Source: Opitutaceae bacterium (lineage in GTDB: Bacteria > Verrucomicrobiota > Verrucomicrobiia > Opitutales > Opitutaceae). Taken from it: DNA of 64,000 nucleotides. Below the pieces are notes generated by a model. It had not been told where the DNA came from, searched no databases, and worked only from the letters and a program-made list of their open reading frames with translations. Location: NCBI GenBank assembly GCA_028284235.1, contig JANQSC010000008.1, forward strand, positions 124,001 through 188,000, written 5' to 3'. The position numbers and the translations under genes were made by a program. Positions 43,695 to 53,003 of the stretch are shown here, piece by piece (the first letter of the stretch is position 1; each line of letters starts with the position of its first letter).

Positions 43695-45665
43695 ATGCGC
43701 TTACCAAACCAATTGGTCTTTCGATCGATCAAGAAACTGGTGCTTCTTTCGATCTACGTCACCATTTTCACAGTCTCCCTCGTGCTGGCGTTCGAATTTC
43801 GAGACGGGTTCAAGGTGACGGACTGGAACTCCCATTTGATAAGCGACAGTCTGATTTGGGTCATTGGCTTGAAGCTCTTGAGCATGACTTTCTTCCGGCA
43901 GTTCCGAGGGCTACTGAGCTACTTCAGACTGCCGGATGTCTATCGACTCGCGATCGCCTTGGCGATCCCGAGCGCCCTATTCCTCACCGCCTCGTTTTAT
44001 GTGAGCTACGGATTTCTGGAGTCCAAATCCAGCATCCTGCTGGACTACTTTCTTTCGTTGAGCCTCTTGTGCGTTTTCCGCACCTCCCTTAGAATTCGTC
44101 GAGAGCGCCGGGAAGGTGTACATCCGTTGGGACCTGGTGAGGAGAAGCAATTGGTTGCCATCTACGGGGCCGGCGAAACGGGTTCTGCCTTGGCCTCGCG
44201 AATGATGGCAAGGCGGGGTCGGATGCTCCGTCCGGTAGCGTTTTTGGACGACGATGAATCCAAGTGGGACAAGCAAGTCCACGGGATATCCGTCTACCCG
44301 CCACGATCGGGCTTCGAAAAGATGCGCCGGAAGCGGGTTTCGAAGATCGTAGTCGCCATGCCCAGCGCGACTGCAGCCAAGGTTCGGGAGATCACCGAAC
44401 AGGCGCAGAAAAAGGGCATGTCCGTTGAAATTGTGCCTTCCTGGGAGGATCTGGTTTCAGGGAAAAAGAAGGTCGACAAGATCCGTCCGGTGCGGATCGA
44501 AGACTTGCTGGGTCGAAACATGATCAACCTGCACTCGAGAAACGTATTCCAAATGCTCAATCAGCAAGTGGTCATGGTCACGGGCGCGGGTGGAACGATT
44601 GGCAGCGAGCTGTGTCGCCAGATTGCTCAGTGCGAACCCAGCATGCTGGTGATGGTGGAGCGGGCGGAGTTCCTGCTGTTCCAGACAGAACAAGCGATCC
44701 GCTCGGAGTTTCCCGACATACCGGCGACGGCGTTTATTGGCGATATAACGGATACCGCCCGAATGGACTTTTTGATGAGTGGCTTTTTGCCCAACGTCAT
44801 CTTCCACGCCGCTGCTCACAAGCACGTGCCCATGATGGAGCATCAGCCGGGTGAAGCCTTGCGCAACAACACCTTTGGGACTTTGAATCTAGCGGATTTG
44901 GCGATCAAGCACGAGGTCGACCGGTTTATCCTGATTTCGTCCGACAAAGCGGTCAACCCGACCAATGTAATGGGGGTCACCAAGCGACTGGCGGAAATCG
45001 TAGTGCAATCGCTGCAGGAACGCTCCGAAATCACCCAGTTTATGGCGGTGCGCTTTGGCAACGTGCTCGGGTCGTCGGGGAGCGTGATCCCGACCTTCAG
45101 CAAGCAAATCGAAAATGGCGGACCCGTGACCGTGACGCATCCGGATATCACCCGCTACTTCATGACCGTGAGCGAAGCAGTCGGCTTGGTCCTCGATTGC
45201 TCTTCGGATGCAAATGGAGGCGAAATCTTCGTGCTGGATATGGGCGAACCAATGAAAGTCTACGAACTCGCCAAGAAGATGATCTCCTTAAGCGGACTGC
45301 GTCTCGGCGAAGACATCGAGATCAAGTTCACGGGGCTACGTCCGGGCGAAAAACTGTATGAGGAATTGCAGCACAACGAAGAGACGCTCGAAATTACGCA
45401 TCACAAGAAAGTATTCAGATTTACGGGACAAAAGTCCAAAGAGAACGAAGTACGCGAGTTTTTGAAAGAACTCGCCCCTCTCTTGCGCACATCGGACTAC
45501 AACTTTCTCAAGCGCAAAGTTCGCAGCTTCGTTCCCGAGTACACTCCGGACCTATCTCCCCCGACCTGGGCTCATCGCCACAGCGAAGTGGCCAACTCCT
45601 ACCGAAAGGACGGCACGAAAGTCGAAGGAGAGAAGCTCATCGCGTTTGACGACCTGACGGCGTAA
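43695..45665 (+). CDS. FlaA1/WbpM/CapD-type UDP-sugar 4,6-dehydratase (membrane form)
   Basis: The only plus-strand gene; 656 residues. Four N-terminal helices (about 10-125) and a first nucleotide-binding domain (VAIYGAGETGSALASRMM, about 150-170) are followed by the SDR domain: VMVTGAGGTIGSELCRQIA (about 294-312), HAAAHKHVPMMEHQPGEALRNN and SSDKAVNPTNVMGVTKRLAE. In that last motif Met replaces the usual SDR Tyr, as in WbpM/PglF. It converts UDP-GlcNAc to a 4-keto-6-deoxy sugar, precursor of QuiNAc, FucNAc or bacillosamine-type residues. Full-length membrane dehydratases of this type are commonly part of surface-glycan loci. It is transcribed divergently from the NusG-like gene. Confidence 0.92.
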   Translation: MRLPNQLVFRSIKKLVLLSIYVTIFTVSLVLAFEFRDGFKVTDWNSHLISDSLIWVIGLKLLSMTFFRQFRGLLSYFRLPDVYRLAIALAIPSALFLTASFYVSYGFLESKSSILLDYFLSLSLLCVFRTSLRIRRERREGVHPLGPGEEKQLVAIYGAGETGSALASRMMARRGRMLRPVAFLDDDESKWDKQVHGISVYPPRSGFEKMRRKRVSKIVVAMPSATAAKVREITEQAQKKGMSVEIVPSWEDLVSGKKKVDKIRPVRIEDLLGRNMINLHSRNVFQMLNQQVVMVTGAGGTIGSELCRQIAQCEPSMLVMVERAEFLLFQTEQAIRSEFPDIPATAFIGDITDTARMDFLMSGFLPNVIFHAAAHKHVPMMEHQPGEALRNNTFGTLNLADLAIKHEVDRFILISSDKAVNPTNVMGVTKRLAEIVVQSLQERSEITQFMAVRFGNVLGSSGSVIPTFSKQIENGGPVTVTHPDITRYFMTVSEAVGLVLDCSSDANGGEIFVLDMGEPMKVYELAKKMISLSGLRLGEDIEIKFTGLRPGEKLYEELQHNEETLEITHHKKVFRFTGQKSKENEVREFLKELAPLLRTSDYNFLKRKVRSFVPEYTPDLSPPTWAHRHSEVANSYRKDGTKVEGEKLIAFDDLTA

Positions 45666-45828
45666 GCGGGCGAATTCCGTTTCTTGGAGTTTAGGGTGGA
45701 ACGCGACGTCCCGGCGCGTTTTCGGGATTCGTTTAGGAAGTGTACTATTTTCCCGTCAGTGACTCTGATAACGTCAGCGGCTTGGCGGAACTCCGACAGA
45801 ATCAGGTGCCGATTGGACAAACTGAATT

Positions 45829-45867
45829 GGAACGCGGCGTGCCGCAAGCGGCAGCCCTACAGACTGT
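45829..45867. repeat. Palindromic intergenic repeat, copy 1
   Basis: A TGCCGC-AA-GCGGCA palindrome (45840-45853) flanked by GGCG before and GCCCTACAGAC after. The same arrangement occurs at 49591-49624 with transition differences, including a paired change in the stem that keeps it complementary. It lies between the converging ends of the dehydratase and Wzz genes and overlaps the Wzz stop. It may act as a bidirectional terminator-like hairpin or be a REP-type repeat; no T-run follows. Confidence 0.5.
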
Positions 45868-46809
45868 TCACCCCTCTTTTTGCCGCGTGTCCGCTTTCGC
45901 CGTCTCCACAAAATGGAGGACAAAGCAGAGAAAGATCCCAAGAAACCCGCCGAGCATCCCAGATGCCAATACAATGAGGGTTCGTTTTGGCCGTACTCGA
46001 ATTTCGGGGACATAGGCGGGATCTATAATACGGAATGCATACTCCTCTTTCGCGTTGGCGAGCATTGCGCTTTGCGTTTGCGACTCAATTAGGGGGTAGA
46101 GCGATTCGCGAATTTCGATGACTTGGGTAACTGCGAGCAACTCCTCTAGATATGCGAGATTTTTTTCCGTTTCGAGTTTCGCTTTCTCTTTGAGATGAGA
46201 GTTGATCCTCATCGATAGCTCGTTGGCCCAAGTAGTCGCTAGCTCCGGATCCTCCCACTCCATCGCCAACGTGACCAGGCCGGTTTTGTTGTCCTCCGAC
46301 ACGCGTAGAACTTCGTCTAGAAAGAACTCGACTAACTCCGCATTAGTGGGCGTACCGTCAGGTCCGCGTCGGTCATTCGACCGTATCCACGAATTGGAAC
46401 CCTCATCCCAATCTTTGTAAAAGAGAACCTTATTCAGACGATTCTCCTCTATGAAGGGAAGGAGGAATTTTCTGGATTTCAGAGTGGCGATTGCCGTGGC
46501 AGTGTCGTTACCCCCTCCGATATTGATTCCTGCCATGGACGCCAGCCCGCCGAATTGACCGGCTAGAGCGGCAAGTCCTCCACCCGATTCGTCTTCCGAT
46601 GCCGGAGCAAGTAGGACTTCAGATCGATAAATCTCGGTCGAGTTGAACGCGACTACAATGCCCACAACACCCGTTAGCGGGCCGAGCGTTAGAATTAGCC
46701 ATATACGCTTCCAGACAATTTTCCAGAGATCGATGAGACTCAACTCGTCTTCGGACTCCATGTAGGGATAGGGCGGGTACATTGGTTCCGGGTGTTTGGA
46801 TTCGTTCAT
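45868..46809 (-). CDS. Wzz-type chain-length determinant protein
   Basis: A 313-residue polysaccharide co-polymerase without a kinase domain. A proline/tyrosine-rich cytosolic tail (PMYPPYPYMESEDE) precedes the Wzz domain LSLIDLWKIVWKRIWLILTLGPLTGVVGIVVAF (TM1 about 36-56). A periplasmic region contains a GGGLAALAGQFGGLASMAGI linker and a long helix. It ends with AYVPEIRVRPKRTLIVLASGMLGGFLGIFLCFVLHFVE (TM2), including the Pro-rich motif. It sets polymer length together with Wzy and contacts the export channel encoded 17 bp upstream. It is the second PCP in the window, besides the Wzc-like protein at 34656. Confidence 0.9.
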   Translation of the reverse strand: MNESKHPEPMYPPYPYMESEDELSLIDLWKIVWKRIWLILTLGPLTGVVGIVVAFNSTEIYRSEVLLAPASEDESGGGLAALAGQFGGLASMAGINIGGGNDTATAIATLKSRKFLLPFIEENRLNKVLFYKDWDEGSNSWIRSNDRRGPDGTPTNAELVEFFLDEVLRVSEDNKTGLVTLAMEWEDPELATTWANELSMRINSHLKEKAKLETEKNLAYLEELLAVTQVIEIRESLYPLIESQTQSAMLANAKEEYAFRIIDPAYVPEIRVRPKRTLIVLASGMLGGFLGIFLCFVLHFVETAKADTRQKEG

Positions 46810-46826
46810 AGTTATGTCGGCTGAGT

Positions 46827-49337
46827 TTAGAACGAATTTACGGCGGCGGCGCCTAGCGCGAGCTGATAGATGATCTGACTGACTTCGCCCCAGTACCTAA
46901 GTGGCTTCATCCGGTCGACGTCGATGGGGACGACGATTGTGTCTCCAGCGTAGATGGGCTGGTTGTTCTTGGGGAAAAATCGGGATCGCTCCAGATTTTC
47001 GACTTTGCCGTTTGCCCGCACGATGTAGATGCCATTTTTGTCGGCCTGCTTGAGGAGCCCTCCAGAAAGGGCGATGTACTCGTCTCGGCTCAGCTCCGGA
47101 TCGTAGAAGTGTGACGTCGGATAGTTGATACTTCCAATGATAGTGACGGATTGTGGTTTCTGAGGAACAATGAGCTCATCCCCGTCTTTTAGGACGACGT
47201 CGATGGTATGATCGTCTTTCGCCAAGATCTCAGGCAGATCGATGACGAGCCTTCCCACCGCTTCCGCAGAGTCCAATTGCTCGACCAATTCCGTTGCGGT
47301 TTCAATGGACTGGGCCGCGGAAACATCGTCCTGAAGGTTCGATGCGTTGATGTCCTCCCGGATGCGCGCACGTAGGCGCTCGATCTGCTCCTGCTCCGAC
47401 TGTCGCAGACTTTCTCTCAGGAAAAGCGCTGCGTCCGGATAAGCGAGATCAGTCAAACCGCCAGCGCGGTGCAGTATGCTCGTGAGGGTTTCACCGCGTT
47501 CGATTCGATAGACGCCTGGGAAACGAACCTCCCCGGTTACAGTGATCGTTTTCTGTTCGGCCCAATCAGGTATCCGTTTGATCAACACCTGATCAAAGGG
47601 CCGAAGCTCCAACTCCAGCCCGGATCCCGCCTGGTCGAGCTGAACCGGAAGGAGCACGGTCTCGCGCTGGCGTCGTTGATTGTCTTCGAATCTAATGAGC
47701 TCTCCATTGAGCGTAAATGCGTCTTGCGAAAACCCGCCCGCGGCGCGCACCAGATCGTTAAGAGTCATTTCCTCTTCTAATGGATATTCACCGGGGTAGC
47801 GGATGTGTCCGGTGATTTCCACGATCTTCTGTGGTTCGTCGCTAGTCGCTTGTCGTTTGAGCGATTCGATCACCGGGTCGAGAAGCTCCCTGCGTTGCGA
47901 AACTTCTTCTTCCTCTTCGCCTTCCTCGCTACGACCGGAATCATCGAAAATGAGAAGGCGGTCACGCTTGCGCAGTTCCAGGTTGTGGGGGGAGTTTCCG
48001 TTCGCAAACGCCCGCTCCAAACTAAACGAACGTACGGAAACGCTTCCATTTAGGAGATTGCGGCTGACGACGAGTGCATACTGTAGATCAGCCTCGGGAA
48101 TAACGTCGTCGTATCCACGAACCAAATCCTTGACCCGCATGCCTTGCGACCATTCGTAGTTCCCGGGGCGCTCGGCCAGGCCCTCGAGCTGAACAATGTT
48201 GTCAGTCCGATTGAGGCTGGGAAACACTTTTAGGATATCCCCGTCGCGGACCGTGGTTGACAGTGGCTCTTCTTGCGAAAGATCGAGATCGTAAATCTCA
48301 CGGAGACCCGATGAGGATATTCGCTCGAGTTGGCTCAGCGGTTTGTACGCGTTTGACGAAAAACCGCCTGCGAGAGTGATCACCTCGCCCAAGTCAGAAT
48401 CGCCTCCGGCGAGTTCGTAGATGGCAGGCCGATTTACCTCGCCTGACACACCGACTCGCCTGCCAACGGGCGGGACAAAGATAACATCGCCCGGCTGGAG
48501 TCGGGCGTCGTTCGACGTGTCGCCCCGAATCAGCAGGTCGTACAGATCCAAGTTGGCAACCACCTCGCCTTGTCGCTTCAACTGGATATTTCGAAGCGAG
48601 CCGATCGGCTTGATGCCACCGCTCACGAAAAGCGCGTTGGTCATGGTCGAGAGCGAGCTGACTGAGTAGGAGCCGGGTCGATTCACATCCCCGAGCATGA
48701 ATACGCGTATCGAGCGCAGTTCGCCTAGCGTCACGAACGCTTGAACGCCGATCATTTGATCGGAGACGCGTTGTCCAATCACCTGTTTTAGTTCACTAAA
48801 CTGTTGGCCCGCCGCGGCGATCGGGCCGAGTTCGGGGATTTGCAAGAGTCCATCGCGTCCCACATAGAGATCGTAGGAAGCGGTGGTTTTTCCAAAATAC
48901 TGGACGCGCACTTGGTCGCCGGGGCCGACCGTATAATCTACCGGTACTGGAATTTCGGTTACGGGTGCGAAGGTGGTCGGTGAGCCCGCGAACAGGTCGT
49001 AACCGTAGGGTTTGAGTTCTTCCAGATCCGTTTTACGCTCGAGCGGGGCTTCTTCGGTTCCACTTTCTTTGAATTCGATGTCGCTCAGCATCTCGTCGTT
49101 TGCTTCGACTGGCATGACGACTTCGGGCGTCTCCAAGGGTGTGTCCCCTCGTGTCTGCGCTGACTCCAGCTCAGCCAGTTTTTCCATTGCCTGGGCTCGG
49201 AGCGAAGGCGGCAGGGCGTTGAGTTGGGCTTGTTCGCTTGCGGTGAGTTCGATCGCTCCAACCAGAGTGGACTCAGTGAAGAGCGCGGACGCGCAGATTA
49301 AAGCAGCAATTGTGAGTACTCGGTGAATGGGTTCCAT
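46827..49337 (-). CDS. Wza-type polysaccharide export protein with six SLBB repeats
   Basis: An 836-residue outer-membrane export protein, over twice the length of Wza (about 380). A signal peptide (residues 1-28) precedes a Glu/Ala-rich region. The Poly_export domain VDYTVGPGDQVRVQYFGKT begins at about 133. Six SLBB-type modules follow, each with the G-x-(V/I)-x-x-P-(G/A)-x-Y core: GDVNRPGSY, GEVNRPAIY, GLAERPGNY, GHIRYPGEY, GEVRFPGVY and the divergent GSINYPTSH. The protein ends in a short hydrophobic segment. SLBB domains form stacked rings of the periplasmic channel. No lipobox cysteine is seen at the signal cleavage site. The Wzz gene follows directly. Confidence 0.92.
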   Translation of the reverse strand: MEPIHRVLTIAALICASALFTESTLVGAIELTASEQAQLNALPPSLRAQAMEKLAELESAQTRGDTPLETPEVVMPVEANDEMLSDIEFKESGTEEAPLERKTDLEELKPYGYDLFAGSPTTFAPVTEIPVPVDYTVGPGDQVRVQYFGKTTASYDLYVGRDGLLQIPELGPIAAAGQQFSELKQVIGQRVSDQMIGVQAFVTLGELRSIRVFMLGDVNRPGSYSVSSLSTMTNALFVSGGIKPIGSLRNIQLKRQGEVVANLDLYDLLIRGDTSNDARLQPGDVIFVPPVGRRVGVSGEVNRPAIYELAGGDSDLGEVITLAGGFSSNAYKPLSQLERISSSGLREIYDLDLSQEEPLSTTVRDGDILKVFPSLNRTDNIVQLEGLAERPGNYEWSQGMRVKDLVRGYDDVIPEADLQYALVVSRNLLNGSVSVRSFSLERAFANGNSPHNLELRKRDRLLIFDDSGRSEEGEEEEEVSQRRELLDPVIESLKRQATSDEPQKIVEITGHIRYPGEYPLEEEMTLNDLVRAAGGFSQDAFTLNGELIRFEDNQRRQRETVLLPVQLDQAGSGLELELRPFDQVLIKRIPDWAEQKTITVTGEVRFPGVYRIERGETLTSILHRAGGLTDLAYPDAALFLRESLRQSEQEQIERLRARIREDINASNLQDDVSAAQSIETATELVEQLDSAEAVGRLVIDLPEILAKDDHTIDVVLKDGDELIVPQKPQSVTIIGSINYPTSHFYDPELSRDEYIALSGGLLKQADKNGIYIVRANGKVENLERSRFFPKNNQPIYAGDTIVVPIDVDRMKPLRYWGEVSQIIYQLALGAAAVNSF

Positions 49338-49674
49338 TAAGCTGTGGTCGTTTCGCGCATTGTCGCGATGCAGGATTTTTCAGTGCCAATTTGTTAGCAA
49401 AACCATTTGCAGCGGTATTGAAACTCTTAACCCGCGCTTCTTGGAATTTTTGATCACTTATTGACCAAGATTTGACAGATCAGTTGGCAGGAGGCGAGGT
49501 AGGGGTTTGATTGCCCGTGTCTGGAAAACTAGTTTTCGTAGGGCCTTTGCTTGCGAAGTGCCGCGTCGTTAGTTCGGTGGTTATTCTTCTGTGGCATGTC
49601 GCAAGCGACAACCCTGCAGACGAGTCTCGTTGATTCGCCGAACCGCCAAATTGCGCTCAAAGGTTTGGTAGCGA
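49338..49674. other. Intergenic region with repeat element
   Basis: 337 bp between GDP-fucose synthase and the SLBB gene. It contains the second palindromic repeat copy and must also hold any promoter for the export genes. No open frame of interest. Confidence 0.5.
49591..49624. repeat. Palindromic intergenic repeat, copy 2
   Basis: A TGTCGC-AA-GCGACA palindrome (49597-49610), preceded by GTGGCA and followed by ACCCTGCAGAC. It aligns over about 28 bp with the copy at 45829-45867. All differences are transitions, and the stem T-A pair here corresponds to C-G there, so pairing is conserved. Confidence 0.5.
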
Positions 49675-50625
49675 CTATCGCTCTCTTAATGAACCGCTTT
49701 GAGTCTCCTCGAGAAAAACTTGGTAGATTTGTTCGATCCCCTCTCGCAGCGGAATCTTTGACCGCCAGCCTTCATTCGCGAGCAATGTGACGTCCATGAG
49801 TTTTCTCGGTGTGCCGTCTGGTTTGGAGGGGTCCGTGATGATCTGGCCATCGAAGCCGGTGGCTTCTTTCACCATATTGGCGATTTCCAGGATGGTGTGG
49901 TCTTTCCCAGTGCCCGCGTTCATCAAGCTCGGGGGATTCTCAAGTTCCAAGCAATGCACGATTGCATCGGCGAGGTCGTCGGCATGCATGAGTTCGCGCC
50001 TGGGCGTGCCGGTTCCCCAAATCGTGACTGAGTCCGAGTCTTTCTCCTTGGCTTCGTGAAACCGTCGAATCAGGGCGGGAAGCAGGTGGGAGTTCTCTGG
50101 ATGATAGTTGTCACCGGGGCCGTAGAGGTTGGTCGGCATAACGGAATGATAGATCACACCGTATTGCTTGCGGTAGTACTCGCACAATTTAACGCCTGCG
50201 ATCTTGGCGATGGCGTATGCTTCGTTTGTTGGCTCGAGTTCGCTTTTCAGCAAGCAGCTCTCAGGCATTGGCTGAGGCGCGAGTTTTGGGTAGATGCACG
50301 AGCTTCCTAGAAAAAGAAAGCGTTCGGCGCCGTTCTTGTAGGCCGCGTGGATAGTATTCGCGGCAATTGCTAGATTGTCGTAGATGAATGAAGCGGGGTA
50401 GGTGTTGTTGGCATGAATCCCGCCGACTTTCGCCGCTGCCATCACCACTATGTCAGGTGTTTCTTGCTCGAAAAATCGATCGACTGACTCCTGATTGGTC
50501 AGGTCGAGCTCGGAGCTGGATCGCGTTACCAAATTGCCGTACGTCAAGGCTTCGAGCCGTCGGACGATCGCCGATCCTACCATGCCTGTGTGCCCGGCGA
50601 TGTAAATTTTGCTTTCGGAATTCAA
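49675..50625 (-). CDS. fcl: GDP-L-fucose synthase
   Basis: A 316-residue extended SDR. Cofactor loop [15 protein letters not shown] (residues 8-22), then [23 protein letters not shown], the catalytic region [26 protein letters not shown] (Tyr/Lys pair) and [27 protein letters not shown] are all characteristic of Fcl/WcaG. It epimerises and reduces GDP-4-keto-6-deoxymannose to GDP-L-fucose with NADPH. The start codon is TTG at 50625 (TTG AAT TCC); no ATG precedes the cofactor loop. gmd lies 129 bp upstream, completing the pathway from GDP-mannose. Confidence 0.95.
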   Translation of the reverse strand: MNSESKIYIAGHTGMVGSAIVRRLEALTYGNLVTRSSSELDLTNQESVDRFFEQETPDIVVMAAAKVGGIHANNTYPASFIYDNLAIAANTIHAAYKNGAERFLFLGSSCIYPKLAPQPMPESCLLKSELEPTNEAYAIAKIAGVKLCEYYRKQYGVIYHSVMPTNLYGPGDNYHPENSHLLPALIRRFHEAKEKDSDSVTIWGTGTPRRELMHADDLADAIVHCLELENPPSLMNAGTGKDHTILEIANMVKEATGFDGQIITDPSKPDGTPRKLMDVTLLANEGWRSKIPLREGIEQIYQVFLEETQSGSLRER

Positions 50626-50754
50626 TGTGTATTAGTTACGAAGAAGTGCAAAAAACCACAAGACTGGCAGTGCTTCAGTCAAGTAAGTGCCGCTTGATTT
50701 GGGGTTCGAGCCAAAGTCGTTTCGCCGATCTTTGCGCCGGTTCGCGGCGAAAAT

Positions 50755-51771
50755 CTAATCCGCCAAAGCCGCTTTGATTTTCGCTTCGTCCTCTGCCAGC
50801 TTCAGGTCGGCGTCGACCATGATCTCGACAAGCTCCTTGAACTTTATTTTCGGCTCCCAGCCTAATTGTTTCTTAGCCTTGGCGGGATCTCCGATGAGCA
50901 AGTCGACCTCTGCCGGTCGCTCATAGCGGTCATCGTAGTCCACGTACTTTTCCCAGTCGAGATCGAGTCGATTGAAGGTCTCGATGACGAAGTCCTTGAC
51001 TGAATGGGTCTCGTTGGTGGCGATGACGTAGTCGTCTGGTTCGTCCTGCTGCAGCATCAGCCACATCATCTCGACGTACTCCTTTGCGTAGCCCCAGTCG
51101 CGTTGAGCGTCGAGGTTTCCTAGATAGAGCTTGTCCTGCAATCCCATCTTGATTCGCGTCGCGGCCCGAGTGATCTTGCGAGTGACAAAGGTCTCCCCGC
51201 GCCGCGGGGACTCGTGGTTGAATAGGATCCCAGAACAAGCGAACAAGTTGTAGGATTCGCGGTAGTTGACGGTCAGCCAGTGCGCGTACATCTTCGCGCA
51301 ACCGTAGGGGGAGCGCGGCCAAAATGGAGTTGCTTCGGTCTGCGGGACCTCTTGGACCTTACCGAACATTTCGGACGAGGACGCTTGATAGAACTTCACC
51401 TTGTCGACGAGTTTCGCCTCGCGAATCGCTTCCAGAATTCGTACGGATCCGGTTCCGACTACGTCGCCCGTGTATTCCGGAACGTCGAACGACACCCTAA
51501 CATGGCTTTGTGCTCCAAGGTTGTAGATCTCGTCAGGCTGGAGATCGTACAAGAGCTTTACCATCTGGACCGAGTCCGCGAGGTCGCCGTAGTGGAGGAA
51601 AAGCCGAACACCGTTGATGTGTGGATCCTGGTAGAGGTGGTCGATTCGCGACGTGTTGAACGTGGAGGCGCGACGGATTACCCCGTGAACCTCGTAGCCC
51701 TTCTCAAGGAGCAACTCCGCGAGGTAAGAGCCATCCTGACCGGTGATGCCGGTGATGAGTGCTTTTTTCAT
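50755..51771 (-). CDS. gmd: GDP-mannose 4,6-dehydratase
   Basis: A 338-residue extended SDR of standard Gmd length. [20 protein letters not shown] (residues 7-26), [63 protein letters not shown] (catalytic Tyr-x-x-x-Lys) and [16 protein letters not shown] are all diagnostic. It converts GDP-D-mannose to GDP-4-keto-6-deoxy-D-mannose, the substrate of the GDP-fucose synthase encoded next. ATG at 51771 lies in an A/T-rich leader without a clear ribosome site. Confidence 0.97.
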   Translation of the reverse strand: MKKALITGITGQDGSYLAELLLEKGYEVHGVIRRASTFNTSRIDHLYQDPHINGVRLFLHYGDLADSVQMVKLLYDLQPDEIYNLGAQSHVRVSFDVPEYTGDVVGTGSVRILEAIREAKLVDKVKFYQASSSEMFGKVQEVPQTEATPFWPRSPYGCAKMYAHWLTVNYRESYNLFACSGILFNHESPRRGETFVTRKITRAATRIKMGLQDKLYLGNLDAQRDWGYAKEYVEMMWLMLQQDEPDDYVIATNETHSVKDFVIETFNRLDLDWEKYVDYDDRYERPAEVDLLIGDPAKAKKQLGWEPKIKFKELVEIMVDADLKLAEDEAKIKAALAD

Positions 51772-51950
51772 AGAATCTTTTTATAAATGTGGTCTATCTC
51801 ATTTGGTTTGGAGTCAAATGACTACTGAGAGCCGGACCTGCTTTGAGGTCTATAATTATTGGCTTTCTGTTGGTTTAGAGCAGTTCTCAATTGAAACTGA
51901 GTGTGAAAGGTAATCTCACAAGTTGAGCATTCTGACTGTTTGTGACAGAG

Positions 51951-52964
51951 CTAAATTGTCTCCAAACGCTCGAATCGAAAGGAGTGTAGCAGTAGTAATA
52001 CAGCCGGAATGCACGATAGTGCCCACGCGATTGGCAGTGGAAACAACTCGAAGAAGGCGGCAAGCGCCAGCAGCCCGCAATACAATGCCCAGATTGCATA
52101 CGCTATTGTAACGAAACGATGACTTCTACCGGTTTTTACCCAGCGCTGATATAAGTGTGAGCGATGGGCTTCCAGTACGTTTTCCCGTTTTGCAAGTCTT
52201 CTAAAGAGAGTGTACGTTCCGTCGAAAAGAAAGGGGAATAGCGCGATTGCCCCGTAGTTGATGTGTATCCAAATATCATGCCAATCGTTGTTGGCGGCCA
52301 AAAGGGGAAAGGCGCCGAAGACAAAGCCGAGTGTTCCACTTGAACTATCGCCCATAAACACTTTAGCCGGAGGCCAATTGAAAAATGAAAATGCGATGAG
52401 TCCTCCAACTATGGATATGGAAAGCATCGATGATATAGCGTGCCCGCTATGTTGACTGAGAACTAGCCAGACGCCGGCAGCGACGATGCCTTGGCAGGTT
52501 GCGATCCCGTCTATTCCGTCCATGAAATTGAAGATGTTGAGGCAACCGACTAACCAAATGGTTGCAAGTCCAATAGCAGTGACGCTGAGTCCGGTTGAAA
52601 GACTGGAAAGAGTTGCCCACGCGACCCCGATTCCGCATGCTAGGTGGGTTGCAAGGCGGAGGATCGTAGGGAGGCTTTTTATATCATCTATGAATCCGAT
52701 TACGGCGACGATGGAAAGCGCGATAAGGAGAATAATATTCTCAAGGTGAGTATCGAATATAAAAAGCGCGAATATAGAGGTAGCAATCAATCCAGCCGGG
52801 ATAAAGATTCCTCCTCCCCGCGGGGTAGGTACAGAATGAGAGCTTCGTTGGTTGGGGACATCTACGATTTTTTTGAACCGAGCAGCTTTTATGTAAAAGG
52901 GGATGCCAACAATGCCGAGCGCTAGAGCGCCAGTGAAAGAGATTGCTAAATGAAAGTGGTCCAT
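51951..52964 (-). CDS. WecA/WbpL-like polyprenyl-phosphate HexNAc-1-phosphate transferase
   Basis: A 337-residue protein with about ten helices, of the MraY/WecA (GT4-type) family. Signature loops: VPNQRSSHSVPTPRGGGI (about 40-57), VIGFIDDIKSLP with the Asp-Asp pair, the nucleophile/metal motif NIFNFMDGIDGIA (about 144-156), KVFMGDSSSGTLGF and the HxxH-like EAHRSHLYQRW. It transfers a 2-acetamido-sugar phosphate (GlcNAc, FucNAc or QuiNAc type) to undecaprenyl phosphate. The SDR epimerase/reductase gene 39 bp upstream matches the WbpV-WbpL pairing of Pseudomonas O-antigen loci. Third initiating enzyme of the window. Confidence 0.92.
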   Translation of the reverse strand: MDHFHLAISFTGALALGIVGIPFYIKAARFKKIVDVPNQRSSHSVPTPRGGGIFIPAGLIATSIFALFIFDTHLENIILLIALSIVAVIGFIDDIKSLPTILRLATHLACGIGVAWATLSSLSTGLSVTAIGLATIWLVGCLNIFNFMDGIDGIATCQGIVAAGVWLVLSQHSGHAISSMLSISIVGGLIAFSFFNWPPAKVFMGDSSSGTLGFVFGAFPLLAANNDWHDIWIHINYGAIALFPFLFDGTYTLFRRLAKRENVLEAHRSHLYQRWVKTGRSHRFVTIAYAIWALYCGLLALAAFFELFPLPIAWALSCIPAVLLLLHSFRFERLETI

Positions 52965-53003
52965 CTTTGAAATTGATCGACGAGGGAGATCATCAAAAAG
53001 CGC

